Of a stretch of 64,000 bases of DNA, positions 15,418-23,989 are shown piece by piece. Made by a program: the position numbers and the translations under genes. Under the pieces are notes generated by a model. It ran no database searches. It had not been told where the DNA came from and saw nothing but the letters and a program-made list of their open reading frames with translations. The stretch is from an uncultured Paracoccaceae bacterium (GTDB lineage: Bacteria; Pseudomonadota; Alphaproteobacteria; Rhodobacterales; Rhodobacteraceae). The stretch lies in NCBI GenBank assembly GCA_937872465.1, contig CALMSR010000038.1, positions 124,001-188,000 of the forward strand. Reading direction: 5' to 3'. Positions within the stretch are counted from its first letter, which is position 1; every line of letters begins with the position of its first letter.

Positions 15418-17541
15418 TCAGAACCCCGGCAACATCGCCCTGAGCTGCTCGAGGCTCGGCGTCTGGCCCGAGCTCACCATCTCGCGCAGCTGCGCGACGC
15501 CGCCCATGTCGATCCCCTGCATGCCGCCATTGGCCGGCATGCCGCCGAAGCCCGACATGTCCGGCAGGCTCGGCATGGGCTGGGTCTCGACCGGCGCGGA
15601 ATATTCGTCGAGCAGGGCGTCGCCGACCCCGGTCACGGCGCGGAAATGCTGGCAGGCCACCATCAGCTCGCGCGTCACGTCGGCCGAGAGGTCGCTGCCC
15701 GTCCGCCCCGGCTCGGGGAAGAGCGGCCGGCCGGCGTTCTGCGACCAGACCGTGTGGTGGTCGGCGATGATGCGCATGATCGTCTGCGTCTCCACCGCGA
15801 GCGTCCGGTGCAGCACCGTGTTGACGGTTATGCCGAACTCGCGCTGCGAGATGCGCTCGATGACCTGCCATCCCGTGGTCACGCCGAGCGCGTTGCGCAC
15901 CGAGGGCAGGTTCAGCACCTTCATCACCCGACGCACCTGCCGGGCCATGCGCTCGGCGGTGAAGGCGGTTCCCGCCCAGCCGCGCAGGCTGACATTGGCG
16001 GCGAAGTCGCGCACCGCCTTGCGCACGAACTCGCCGCTCGTCGCCTGGAAGCGCAGCCCGCGCGAGGCATTGTCGAAATGCACCAGCGCGGATTGCTCGC
16101 GCTCGTATTCGGAAACCGCCGAGACGACGCGCATCAGGAGCGTGTTGAACTCGGTGTTCGGCTGGATGTCGAAGGCGATCTCGCCGCCGGGCGCGCCAAG
16201 GACCCGCGAATAGACCGACCGCCGCGAGGCCTCGTCGAGCAGGTCGTCCTGATCCCAGTAGAGGTCGTCGAGCTCGCGCGCCGAACCGTCGGAGGCGGAG
16301 ATCGGCAGGAGCCCGGCGACGAAGAGGTCGAGCACGCGGGCGGCCGCCTTCAGCCCGAATTCGAGCTGGTAGGCCACATAGATCGTCGCGACGGCGCGGA
16401 CGTTGTCGGGCTCGATCTCGTCGTTGTAGCCCTGCGGGTCGTTGAGCGGCGGGATCTCCACGTTGGCGACCCCGCCGCCGCCGCCGTTGCCGCCCGCGGT
16501 CATGTCGGCCACGTCGGTGGCATAGGCGGAGGCGACCATCGCGCCCATGACCGTCTCGTCGCCCTTGTGGTCGGCGTAGCGGTTCGCCATGCGCCGGGCG
16601 ACCCGTGCGAAGGATTGCAGGAAGACCGACTTGCCCTTGCCGGTGATGTCGCCGAGCATGCGCAGCGTCGTCTGGAAGAGCCCGATGCGCTGGGTGGCGT
16701 CCGAGGGCGCGAACATCTGCACCCCGTGGCTGTCGATCTCGACCTGGCCGCTCTCGTCGGCGCTGCCGGCGAGCTCGACGATCGCGCGCTGCAGATGCGC
16801 GAAGAAGCGCTGGTCGCCGGGATTGTAATGCCCGTCGGCGAGCATCAGCCCGGCCGCCGAGGCGGACCAGATCAGCGCAGCGTCCTCGTCGCCCTTGGCG
16901 AAGTGCTGCTGGCGCACCACGCTCTGGATCACGGCGTCGAGGTAGATCTGCTGCCCCTTCTGCGTCCGCAGGGTCGGCGGCAGGCCGGAAGGGTTGAAGG
17001 CGAGGCGCGAGAGCAATGCGTCTCTCAGTTTGATCGGGTCGAGCATGGTATCCTCCGTTCCCGGTGTGGACTCGCTCGGTGGCGCGTCCGGCACCGAATC
17101 GAGGGTTCTGCCCGCGAGGGCGGATTTCAGGGCATGGTCGTGGATGGCCCGGTCCGCGTCTTCGGCGAGGCCGCTTTCGACGCGCCAGATGGCCATAACC
17201 CGCGCGTCGTGCCGCGAGGCGGCGGTCACGTTGTGCGAAATCCAGCGCAGCGTTTCCGGTGGCGGCGGGTCGGCGCTGGCCCGGACCGCCCGTGCGAGGA
17301 AGGCGCGCGCCACGATCGCGGTCAGCGATTCGAGCGCCTGGGAAACCGAGCCCTTCTCCCGCGCGGCGGCGAGCTTCTCGCCGCGGCGCGTGATGTCGTC
17401 GCTGTCGAGCTCGCCGCCGATCCCGCGCAGGGCCTCGGCCAGCCGCGCGCCGGCTTGATCCGGCGGCAGATCGGGACGCAGGTACCCCGCGAGCAGCGCA
17501 AGCACCCGCCCGGTGATCGGGTCGTCTTCGTCGGGCGTCAT
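15418..17541 (-). CDS. Large hypothetical protein of the protease/paralogue locus
   Basis: The protein has 707 residues. Residues 1-~165 are helical and charged. A second unit begins near MLDPIKLRDALLSRLAFNPS and could mark an ancient fusion point. The central region includes a glycine-rich loop (TAGGNGGGGG). The back half resembles the 305-residue neighbour at 12067. The C-terminus is Met/Gly/Pro-rich (SLPDMSGFGGMPANGG). I recognise no enzyme motif. The ATG overlaps the stop of the subtilisin gene by ATGA, so the two are probably made together. Confidence 0.75.
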   Translation of the reverse strand: MTPDEDDPITGRVLALLAGYLRPDLPPDQAGARLAEALRGIGGELDSDDITRRGEKLAAAREKGSVSQALESLTAIVARAFLARAVRASADPPPPETLRWISHNVTAASRHDARVMAIWRVESGLAEDADRAIHDHALKSALAGRTLDSVPDAPPSESTPGTEDTMLDPIKLRDALLSRLAFNPSGLPPTLRTQKGQQIYLDAVIQSVVRQQHFAKGDEDAALIWSASAAGLMLADGHYNPGDQRFFAHLQRAIVELAGSADESGQVEIDSHGVQMFAPSDATQRIGLFQTTLRMLGDITGKGKSVFLQSFARVARRMANRYADHKGDETVMGAMVASAYATDVADMTAGGNGGGGGVANVEIPPLNDPQGYNDEIEPDNVRAVATIYVAYQLEFGLKAAARVLDLFVAGLLPISASDGSARELDDLYWDQDDLLDEASRRSVYSRVLGAPGGEIAFDIQPNTEFNTLLMRVVSAVSEYEREQSALVHFDNASRGLRFQATSGEFVRKAVRDFAANVSLRGWAGTAFTAERMARQVRRVMKVLNLPSVRNALGVTTGWQVIERISQREFGITVNTVLHRTLAVETQTIMRIIADHHTVWSQNAGRPLFPEPGRTGSDLSADVTRELMVACQHFRAVTGVGDALLDEYSAPVETQPMPSLPDMSGFGGMPANGGMQGIDMGGVAQLREMVSSGQTPSLEQLRAMLPGF

Positions 17542-18896
17542 CGGCCGGCCTCCGTTTCAGAAAAAGCCATCGTGTCGAGGTGGCGCAGTGCGGCGGGGAT
17601 GTTGAGCATTCCCCAGCCGGTCTCGGGATTGGGATCGCCGCCCTCGGCGGAGAGGCAGAGCGCCTCGCGCGCCTCCTCGACGCGCAGCCCGTGCCCGCGC
17701 TTCGCCGCCCGCGCGGCGAGAAGCGCGGCGGCGCCGGCGACGAAGGGGGCGGCGTGGCTGGTGCCCGAACTGTCGGCATAGCCGGAGATCGCGGCGGAAT
17801 AGATATGCTCGCCGGGTGCGGAGAGCGCGATGTGGCGGCCGGTCGTGGAGAATTCCGCGCGTTCGCCGGAGAGCGTGCAGGCGCCGACGGCGATGCAGCC
17901 GGGCAGGGCGGCGGGATAGAATTCCTCCTCGATCCCGGAATTCCCCATGGCCGCCACGAGGATGCATTCCTCCTCCGAGGCATAGGCCACGCTGTCGGCA
18001 TGCGGCGGCGGGGCATAGGGGTCGGTCTCGGACCGGGCGGTGCCGAAGCTCATGTTGAGCACCTTGGCGCCCATGTCGACCGCCACCTTGATCGCGGCGT
18101 CGATGTCGGAGAGCGCGCCGACGCCGAAGACCGGCCCGCCGCCGGCCTGCGCCGCCGCCAGCGCGCGGATCGGCAGGAGCGGCGAGCGCCCGGCGATGCC
18201 GGGCTGCATCGAGAGCCCGCGCGCGCCGATGATGCCCGCCACATGGGTGCCGTGGCCGGTCTCGTCGCGGGCGCAGAAGTCGCGCCCCAGGCTGTCGCCG
18301 ACCAGCGCGACATCCTCGGCCACCCGGCCGATGCCGAGGTCCACCGTGTCGTAGCCGGAGCGGAGCTTGCCGGCGAATTCCACATGCTCCAGCGTGACGC
18401 CGGTATCGATCACCGCCACCGCGACCGCGCGCGAGCCGGGCTCGAGCGCCAGCGCCTCGGCGACGCCGACCCGCTCGGCCGCCGCGCGGATGCCCGAGAC
18501 GCGCGGCCCGGGGGCCGCGGTGCGGAAGGGGATCGAGGCCAGCGGCTCGGCCATCACCCATTCCACCTCGCCGAGGTCGCGCAGGTCGGCGACGACGGCG
18601 GCCGTCTCCCGCGCGTCGGCGAGCTGCAGCGTCACCACCCTCTGGAGCCCGAGCGCGCATTCGGTCGCGTTGTAATGGGCATGGCGCGCGCCGATCCGCG
18701 CGAGGCTCTCATGCGCGTGGAAGCACCGCTTGGCGCGCAGGGCGGTGGTCCGGGACAGGATGGTGCGGTCGACCGGGCCGCGCCCGTCCACCGAGCCCCC
18801 GGCCCGCGCCGCGCCGTCGAGCACGTCGAGATGCACCGGCAGCCGGGTCTCGACCTGCTCGCCGAGCTTCATCAGGATATGCCCGCTGCGGATCAT
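17538..18896 (-). CDS. Subtilisin-like (S8) serine protease
   Basis: This 452-residue S8 protease has a complete triad: Asp164 (AVIDTGV), His215 (GHGTHVAG) and Ser380 (SSGTSHAAP), with oxyanion Asn319 (MGNSG). The ~150 residues before the catalytic domain may act as a propeptide or adaptor; a short helical/beta unit (LQRVVTLQLADARETAAVVA) fits an inhibitor-type pro-region. No signal peptide is evident, so it may act in the cytoplasm or leave by an unusual route. It overlaps both neighbours by ATGA, placing it inside the array rather than as a passenger. Cleavage of locus proteins or of the RiPP leader is possible but inferred. Confidence 0.9.
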   Translation of the reverse strand: MIRSGHILMKLGEQVETRLPVHLDVLDGAARAGGSVDGRGPVDRTILSRTTALRAKRCFHAHESLARIGARHAHYNATECALGLQRVVTLQLADARETAAVVADLRDLGEVEWVMAEPLASIPFRTAAPGPRVSGIRAAAERVGVAEALALEPGSRAVAVAVIDTGVTLEHVEFAGKLRSGYDTVDLGIGRVAEDVALVGDSLGRDFCARDETGHGTHVAGIIGARGLSMQPGIAGRSPLLPIRALAAAQAGGGPVFGVGALSDIDAAIKVAVDMGAKVLNMSFGTARSETDPYAPPPHADSVAYASEEECILVAAMGNSGIEEEFYPAALPGCIAVGACTLSGERAEFSTTGRHIALSAPGEHIYSAAISGYADSSGTSHAAPFVAGAAALLAARAAKRGHGLRVEEAREALCLSAEGGDPNPETGWGMLNIPAALRHLDTMAFSETEAGR

Positions 18897-19891
18897 CGCG
18901 GCGCTCCGCTGCCGGGCGGCCGCTCGACGAGATCGAAGCTCTCCGTCGCGCCGTCGGGCAGCTCGATCGTCAGCCGCCCGCCGCCCCGGCCGGGCGGCAG
19001 CGCGAAGGAGGCGGCCAGCGCGCTGGCCTCGACCAGCGCCAGCGGGCGACCGTCGAGCCGGGCGGCCGGGCCGCGCCCCTCCTCGATCAGGTTCCGCCCG
19101 GAGATGCGGATGTTGCGCGCGCCGGGGTCGATCTCGAGCCGCCGCGACGGCCCGGGGGCCGGTGCGGGCGCGCTACGCGGCTGGAGCTTCTGGCGCAGCC
19201 GGTCCACAAGATGCGCGCCGGGATCCCCGGCCGGCGCGGGCGCCGGGCGCGGATCAGGGACCGGGCCGGGCCGGGGCTCGGGGCGGATCTCCGGCCGGTG
19301 CCACGGGGCCGGTGCGGGCGTGACATCGGGCCCGCGTCCCACGGGCGGCTCGGCCGCCCCGTCGGGGAGCGCTCCCGGCATGCCGTCCCCGGCCGGCTCC
19401 GCGCCGATGTCCTCGAGCCTCGGCCGCGCGAGATTGAGCGCGCCGCGGATGCGGCCGAGATCGATGCCGGTATGGCGCGACAGCGTGTCCTCGCCGGCGC
19501 TGCGCTGGAGGTTCTTGAGCTGGGCGGCATTGCGCACGCCGATCTTGGCCAGCTGGCGCTGCTCGTCGCGCTTCAATCCGAGCTCGTCGAGCGACGGGGT
19601 CTGCGCCATCTCCATCGAGATGGTATTCTCCTCGATCATCGGTCGCGTGATGGTGGTGAAGCCGATCGACACCGTGCTCGCTCCATCCTCGTTCGGGCCG
19701 GCGGGCCGGAAATTCACCCGTCCCTGGGCGTCCATCTCGACGAAGACCTTGAGATCCACGTTGAAATCCTTGAGCGCGAAGGTCAGCGGCCGGTTGACGG
19801 CCTTGAGCCGGAGCGCGTCCTGGGTCTGGTCGAGCTGGGCCGTAATGGCCTCGAGAAAGTCCTCTATCGGATAGCCGCCGCCGGGGGGCAT
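18893..19891 (-). CDS. Hypothetical protein with possible trypsin-co-occurring-like N-terminus and helix-hairpin-helix-like unit
   Basis: This protein has 332 residues. Residues 1-~90 (PIEDFLEAITAQLDQTQDAL, FALKDFNVDLKVFVEM, TVSIGFTTITRP) resemble by eye the helix-plus-beta pattern of trypsin-co-occurring domains found in protease-containing bacterial systems; this is weak. A middle part (LDELGLKRDEQRQLAKIGVR onward) looks like a helix-hairpin-helix unit. A long Pro-rich linker leads to a C-terminal beta domain (IRISGRNLIEEG, RLTIELPDGATESFDL). The ATG at 19891 lies four bases after the previous stop; the frame continues upstream but overlaps the previous gene. Its stop overlaps the subtilisin start, consistent with an adaptor role. 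Confidence 0.65.
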   Translation of the reverse strand: MPPGGGYPIEDFLEAITAQLDQTQDALRLKAVNRPLTFALKDFNVDLKVFVEMDAQGRVNFRPAGPNEDGASTVSIGFTTITRPMIEENTISMEMAQTPSLDELGLKRDEQRQLAKIGVRNAAQLKNLQRSAGEDTLSRHTGIDLGRIRGALNLARPRLEDIGAEPAGDGMPGALPDGAAEPPVGRGPDVTPAPAPWHRPEIRPEPRPGPVPDPRPAPAPAGDPGAHLVDRLRQKLQPRSAPAPAPGPSRRLEIDPGARNIRISGRNLIEEGRGPAARLDGRPLALVEASALAASFALPPGRGGGRLTIELPDGATESFDLVERPPGSGAPR

Positions 19892-19895
19892 CACG

Positions 19896-20231
19896 TCACC
19901 CCGCGGGATCCGGCACGGCTCGGGTTGCAGGGACGGCGCCCGCGGACGCCGGGTGAGCGGGGGTGGCATGCGCCGCCGGACGATGGGATGGCGCGGCCTC
20001 GGCCGGCAGCTGGCCGAAGCGGAGCCGCGCGCGATGGGCGACCGGCTCGACGCCGGCGTGATACGCGCTCCAGGGCGGCTGCGCGTAGAAGCACGGACCC
20101 TCCGGCCCGGCCTCCATCAGCACCAGGAGCGGCAGGTGGATCTCGGCCTCCTCGACGAAGACATGCGGATGCTCGGGCGCGGCGCCTAAGGCGAGCTCGG
20201 TCAGCGTGTCGGCGAGGGTCCTGCGCTTCAT
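19896..20231 (-). CDS. Small hypothetical protein coupled to paralogue D
   Basis: This 111-residue protein has a folded-looking first half (TLADTLTELALGAAPEHPHV, EIHLPLLVLMEAG) and an Ala/Pro/His-rich second half. The ATG at 20231 overlaps the TGA of paralogue D. I recognise no family. The conserved coupling on both sides supports it being real. Confidence 0.6.
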   Translation of the reverse strand: MKRRTLADTLTELALGAAPEHPHVFVEEAEIHLPLLVLMEAGPEGPCFYAQPPWSAYHAGVEPVAHRARLRFGQLPAEAAPSHRPAAHATPAHPASAGAVPATRAVPDPAG

Positions 20232-21451
20232 CTCCGCCTCCCTGCCGGCAGCCCCTGCTGCGTCCCGGAGGGCGGCATCGGCGGCATCGGCTCCATCGGC
20301 GGCGGGGGCGGTGGCGGGACCGCACCGGCGACACCCGGGCTGCCGGCCGCCGGCGCCGCGGCCTCGGGAAGCGGCTGGGCCACCTTGGCGTGGCTGTTGA
20401 TGAGCTGGATCGCCTGGCTGTCGGCGAAGCGCTCCAGCGGGAAGTAATCCGAGCGGAACCGCACCCGCACCTCGCCGGTGAGCTCGGCGTTCATGTTCAC
20501 GTCCGACTGGGCGTTGAGGTTCATGGTATTGACCACGAGCCCGCTCGCCCCGAAGGCATTGCCGCCGAGCTTGCCCGCCAGCGTCCAGTTGGTCGGCTTG
20601 TAGTCGTTGAAGGTGAGCGTCATGCTCTCGGTCGCGTCGATGTGGAAGACGAGCTTGGCGTTGATCTCGCCGTCCGAGACCACGATCCGGTTGATGCCCA
20701 TCATCACCATCGTGGCCAGCGACTGGTGGCGCATCTCGGCCAGGGTCCGCCGCGTCTCGGGGATCACCACCTCCTCGACCGCCTGCGGGTCGAGGTCCAT
20801 CGGGCTGTCGAAGCCGAGGTTCTTGAGGAAGCTCGGCAGCTCGCCCGCGCCCACCGCGTCGGTCGCGACCGTCATCTTCGGGGCGCCCGAGGAGAGATCC
20901 TTCTGGAAGACGTCGCCATAGGTCGAGGTCAGGTGATCCCGCGCCATGTCGTCGGTGATGTTGTCTTCCATGAACTGGTCGACGGTCTTGGCGGTCTCGG
21001 CGAGCAGCCGGGAATAGGCCTCCATCTGCTGGATGGAGCTGTCGACGATCGCCTGGAAGGTGCCCTGGATCAGCGAGGCGGTGAAATCGGGAAAGGCGAT
21101 CGCGCCCAGCATCTCGCGGGTTGCGCCGGCGGCACGCTGGAAGGCGTTCTGGCCGCCGCCCGCGGGCGCGCCCGGCGCGGCACCGGGCGCCGGCATGCCC
21201 GGTGTGCCGCCCGGAGCCGGCATCGGCCCGCCGGGCGGCATGGCGCCGCCGGTCGAGCCGCCGCCGCGCAGCGCGTTGAGATCGGGCGCCAGCGGCCGGG
21301 CCGGGGCGGAGCCGAGGAAGCCGAGCACCCGGCTCATGGAATCGGCCAGCTCGTCCTGCTGGTCGCGGGGCAGGGACCGGAAGGCGGCGCTCCGGTTCAG
21401 CGCGGCGGCGATCTGGTCGGGGTGAAGCTCGGGGGCGCCGTTGCGGGCCAT
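20228..21451 (-). CDS. Hypothetical protein, paralogue family member D
   Basis: This 407-residue protein is the upstream-most of the four paralogues and resembles member C most. Blocks are SAAFRSLPRDQQDELADSMS, GTFQAIVDSSIQQMEAYS, KTVDQFMEDNITDDMARDHL, LATMVMMGINRIVVSDGE, and LTGEVRVRFRSDYFPLERF. A Gly/Pro/Ala/Met linker (PAPGGTPGMPAPGAAPGAPA) and a Pro-rich tail ending in RRR flank the core. GGGAGG lies about ten bases before the ATG, and the gene starts six bases after the 684-residue gene. The function is unknown. Confidence 0.75.
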   Translation of the reverse strand: MARNGAPELHPDQIAAALNRSAAFRSLPRDQQDELADSMSRVLGFLGSAPARPLAPDLNALRGGGSTGGAMPPGGPMPAPGGTPGMPAPGAAPGAPAGGGQNAFQRAAGATREMLGAIAFPDFTASLIQGTFQAIVDSSIQQMEAYSRLLAETAKTVDQFMEDNITDDMARDHLTSTYGDVFQKDLSSGAPKMTVATDAVGAGELPSFLKNLGFDSPMDLDPQAVEEVVIPETRRTLAEMRHQSLATMVMMGINRIVVSDGEINAKLVFHIDATESMTLTFNDYKPTNWTLAGKLGGNAFGASGLVVNTMNLNAQSDVNMNAELTGEVRVRFRSDYFPLERFADSQAIQLINSHAKVAQPLPEAAAPAAGSPGVAGAVPPPPPPPMEPMPPMPPSGTQQGLPAGRRR

Positions 21452-21457
21452 CTCGGA

Positions 21458-23512
21458 TCAGCCTCCCGCAGCGAGGTCGCCGAAGGCGGGCGAGACCCGC
21501 AGGCGCAGCAGCGCGTCGCCGAGCGGGCCGGGACCCGCCGCGGTCACCAGCGCGTCCAGCACGCCCTCCGCGTCGGGCACCTGCACCGGGCTGTCCGGCC
21601 CGAGGGCGCGCAGGGCGCCGATCAGCGCGAAATGCGTCGGCCCGTCGAGGATGTCGCCCGGCGGCAGGCCCTTCGCGGCGCGGAAGGCGCCGAGGTCGGT
21701 GAAGGCGAGCGCGTCGAGCGCCGCGCCGAGGCGCGCGGGCGTGTCGAAGGGATTGACCGCCCCGCCCGCATGCGCCATCGCGCCCTCCACCCCGCGCTGG
21801 ATGCCGAGGCAGAGCAGCATCGCGAGGCCGCGGTCGTTCTCGATCCCGAGCGCCTGCGCCACCGGGCGGAGCGGATCGAGCCGGCGGGCGAGGATCTGCG
21901 CCCGCATCGCCGCCTGGAACGGCGCGTGCCGCGCGGCATTGCGGAACCTCTCGAGCCAGGGCTCCTCCCAGAGGTCCCGCCCCGCGACCGGCTGCACCCG
22001 CGGGCCGCGTCCGCCGGGGCTGTCGAGGCCGGAAGGCCCCTCGGCGGTCGCCACCGCGACCAGCTCGCCGGCATCGGATCCGAAGATCTGCGCGAAGGCC
22101 GCGCCGTCGGTCTCCTGCATCAGCGCCAGCAGCTCGCCCAGCTCGCCGCTGTCCTGCACCGCCTGGTGCGGCCCGTAGCGCAGACCGTCATGGGCGCGCT
22201 GGTAATAGGGGTCGGACGCCCCGAAGCGCCCGCGGAAGCCGCCGTCGAGGCTGAGCGCATCGTAGCGGTTCCCGGCGCCCTCGGCGATCACCGCCTGGAG
22301 CAGCAGATCCTCGGCCGCGGCCCCGGTGACGGCGACAGCAGGCGCGGCGGGGACGGGCGCGGTCGGGGCCGCGGGCTCGCCGGCCGCAGGCTCGGGCAGC
22401 GCATCGAGCGGCGGGATCGGCTCTCCGGCCTCCTCGGCAAAGGATGCCGCCGGCGCCCCGTAGCCATCGTCATAGGCGAAGGGGGAGGGGCGTGAATCGC
22501 TGTCAAGATCGCGGAACCGCGATTCCCGCTCCCCGGTGCCGCCGCCATAGGCATAATCCTCGTCGACGAACCCGCCCGCCGGCTGTGGTGCCGCGGCATC
22601 GATCTGGGGTGGCGGCGCATCGGGTCGGCGACCCTCGCCGTTGCCGCCGTTGCCGCCGCGCGCATCATTGCCGCCATCGGCGATCCTCGCATCGTTGCGG
22701 TTGGGCGCGGCGCTCGCGCCATTTCCGGATGCCGAACCGTTCGACCCCCGCCGGCCATTGCCGGCGGGCGCCGGGGCGAGGCCGTTCGCCGCCGGCGCGG
22801 TCGATCCGTTCGCCGCGCCAGCGCCGTTTCCCCCGGGTGCCGCAGTGCCGCCGTTCCGCCCGTTCCACCACGGGGCCGGCGCCGGCGCCGCCCGCCGGAA
22901 GACCGGCAACCCGCCGATGACGTCCGGCAGGGCGCGCGGGTGCGGCTCCGACGCCATCACCCGCCCGGCGGCATTGACCGCGCCGAGCCGCTCGACCGCG
23001 ACGCCCAGCACCTTGGAGAGATTCGCCGACACGAGGTCGGCCGCGACCGCCACATGCGGCGCGCTGGTCGCCATCGCCTCCGGCGGAACCGAGTAGCGGC
23101 CTTGTCGCGCCTCGGCATCGTCATAGGCCACGGCGACGTAATAGAGCCGCGTCGGCCGCGGCTCGACCGATACCATGTCGCGCAGGAACGCCCGCGGCAG
23201 CAGGTAGAAGCCGGTCTCGATCTCGATGGGCATGCCCTGGAAATCCTGCCGCGACGACCGGAAGTTCTTCGGGGTGCGCCGGTGGGCATTGGCCGGGTCG
23301 AAGAGCGTCGGGTCGGTCGCGACGATCACATCGAAGCTCCGGGCGCCCGGCGCCACCACCTGGAAGGAGAGCGAGGGGTCGGCCCGGCGCACCTCGGCGC
23401 GCGAGGGCGAGACCGTCACCTGTCGCGTCGGGGCGGCGGCAAAACCGGCGGCCATGCCGTGCCGGAAGGGGGGCTGCTGGGCGGTGAACGAGCGCTGTGG
23501 CAGCGGGATCAT
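21458..23512 (-). CDS. Modular protein with low-complexity linker and lysozyme/chitosanase-like C-terminal region
   Basis: The protein has 684 residues. Residues 1-~205 are beta-rich (SLSFQVVAPGARSFDVIVAT, PIEIETGFYLLPRAFL, TRLYYVAVAY). Residues ~210-400 are a low-complexity linker, first Asn/Gly/Ala-rich and then Pro/Ala-rich. Residues ~400-684 are helical with YDALSLDGGFRGRFG, DPYYQRAHDGLRYGPHQAVQ and AQALGIENDRGLAMLLCLGI. By memory this resembles helical lysozyme- or chitosanase-like domains of secreted effectors, so a glycan-cleaving role is possible but unproven. The ATG at 23512 overlaps the preceding stop as ATGA, which sets the start. Confidence 0.68.
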   Translation of the reverse strand: MIPLPQRSFTAQQPPFRHGMAAGFAAAPTRQVTVSPSRAEVRRADPSLSFQVVAPGARSFDVIVATDPTLFDPANAHRRTPKNFRSSRQDFQGMPIEIETGFYLLPRAFLRDMVSVEPRPTRLYYVAVAYDDAEARQGRYSVPPEAMATSAPHVAVAADLVSANLSKVLGVAVERLGAVNAAGRVMASEPHPRALPDVIGGLPVFRRAAPAPAPWWNGRNGGTAAPGGNGAGAANGSTAPAANGLAPAPAGNGRRGSNGSASGNGASAAPNRNDARIADGGNDARGGNGGNGEGRRPDAPPPQIDAAAPQPAGGFVDEDYAYGGGTGERESRFRDLDSDSRPSPFAYDDGYGAPAASFAEEAGEPIPPLDALPEPAAGEPAAPTAPVPAAPAVAVTGAAAEDLLLQAVIAEGAGNRYDALSLDGGFRGRFGASDPYYQRAHDGLRYGPHQAVQDSGELGELLALMQETDGAAFAQIFGSDAGELVAVATAEGPSGLDSPGGRGPRVQPVAGRDLWEEPWLERFRNAARHAPFQAAMRAQILARRLDPLRPVAQALGIENDRGLAMLLCLGIQRGVEGAMAHAGGAVNPFDTPARLGAALDALAFTDLGAFRAAKGLPPGDILDGPTHFALIGALRALGPDSPVQVPDAEGVLDALVTAAGPGPLGDALLRLRVSPAFGDLAAGG

Positions 23513-23769
23513 GCGGAGGGCCTCCGGTCGGGAGCGGCTCGGGCAGGTGCCTCGGCCTTGTCGATCATCCGGGCGATCAGGTCGGGCAGTTCGTCGAGCG
23601 CCTGAAATCCCAGCCGCTCGCGCTCCGCATCGCCGGCATCGAGCGCGCGCGGATCGGGCACCCGCTCGACCCAGCCGCGCCGCACTTCGGCCGCGCCTTC
23701 GATCTCGCGCACCTCCGTGCGGTAAACGACCACGAAGCGGTGTGTCTTTGCTGGACGTCCTCGGGACAC
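23509..23769 (-). CDS. Small hypothetical protein, first gene of the array
   Basis: This 86-residue protein starts at a GTG at 23769 and contains HRFVVVYRTEVREIEGAAEV (beta-rich) and LGFQALDELPDLIARMIDKA (helical). It is coupled by ATGA to the next gene, which argues that it is translated. No strong ribosome site is seen. I recognise no family. About 220 bases separate it from the SARP-type regulator end, so the array promoter probably lies between 23770 and 23989. Confidence 0.55.
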   Translation of the reverse strand: MSRGRPAKTHRFVVVYRTEVREIEGAAEVRRGWVERVPDPRALDAGDAERERLGFQALDELPDLIARMIDKAEAPARAAPDRRPSA

Positions 23770-23989
23770 GGGGGGCGATTCGCTGCCAGGCTGATGTCAG
23801 GACCCGCATCTTCGCCCCGGCCCCTCACGGGGAGGTCACCGCCCGGTCACAGGGCCATCACAAGGATCACGTCGCAAAAACAACCGCTTGCCCGAACGGC
23901 CGGGCTCGGGGGCTGCAGGGCGGGGTGGTCATGTGATCGGGGCCGCCGCCGGCGGGGCGGCGACGCGCGCCGTTCGGACTATTGCGGGA

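Noticed and set aside
14279..18016. Minus-strand open frame of over 1200 codons spanning several genes
   Set aside because: It runs in the wrong frame through the paralogue-array and subtilisin genes and is Arg/Pro/Ala-rich; the in-frame genes with ATGA coupling are better supported.
19211..22495. Plus-strand open frame of about 1090 codons
   Set aside because: It is antisense to paralogue D and neighbours, of shadow-like composition, and has no domain signature.
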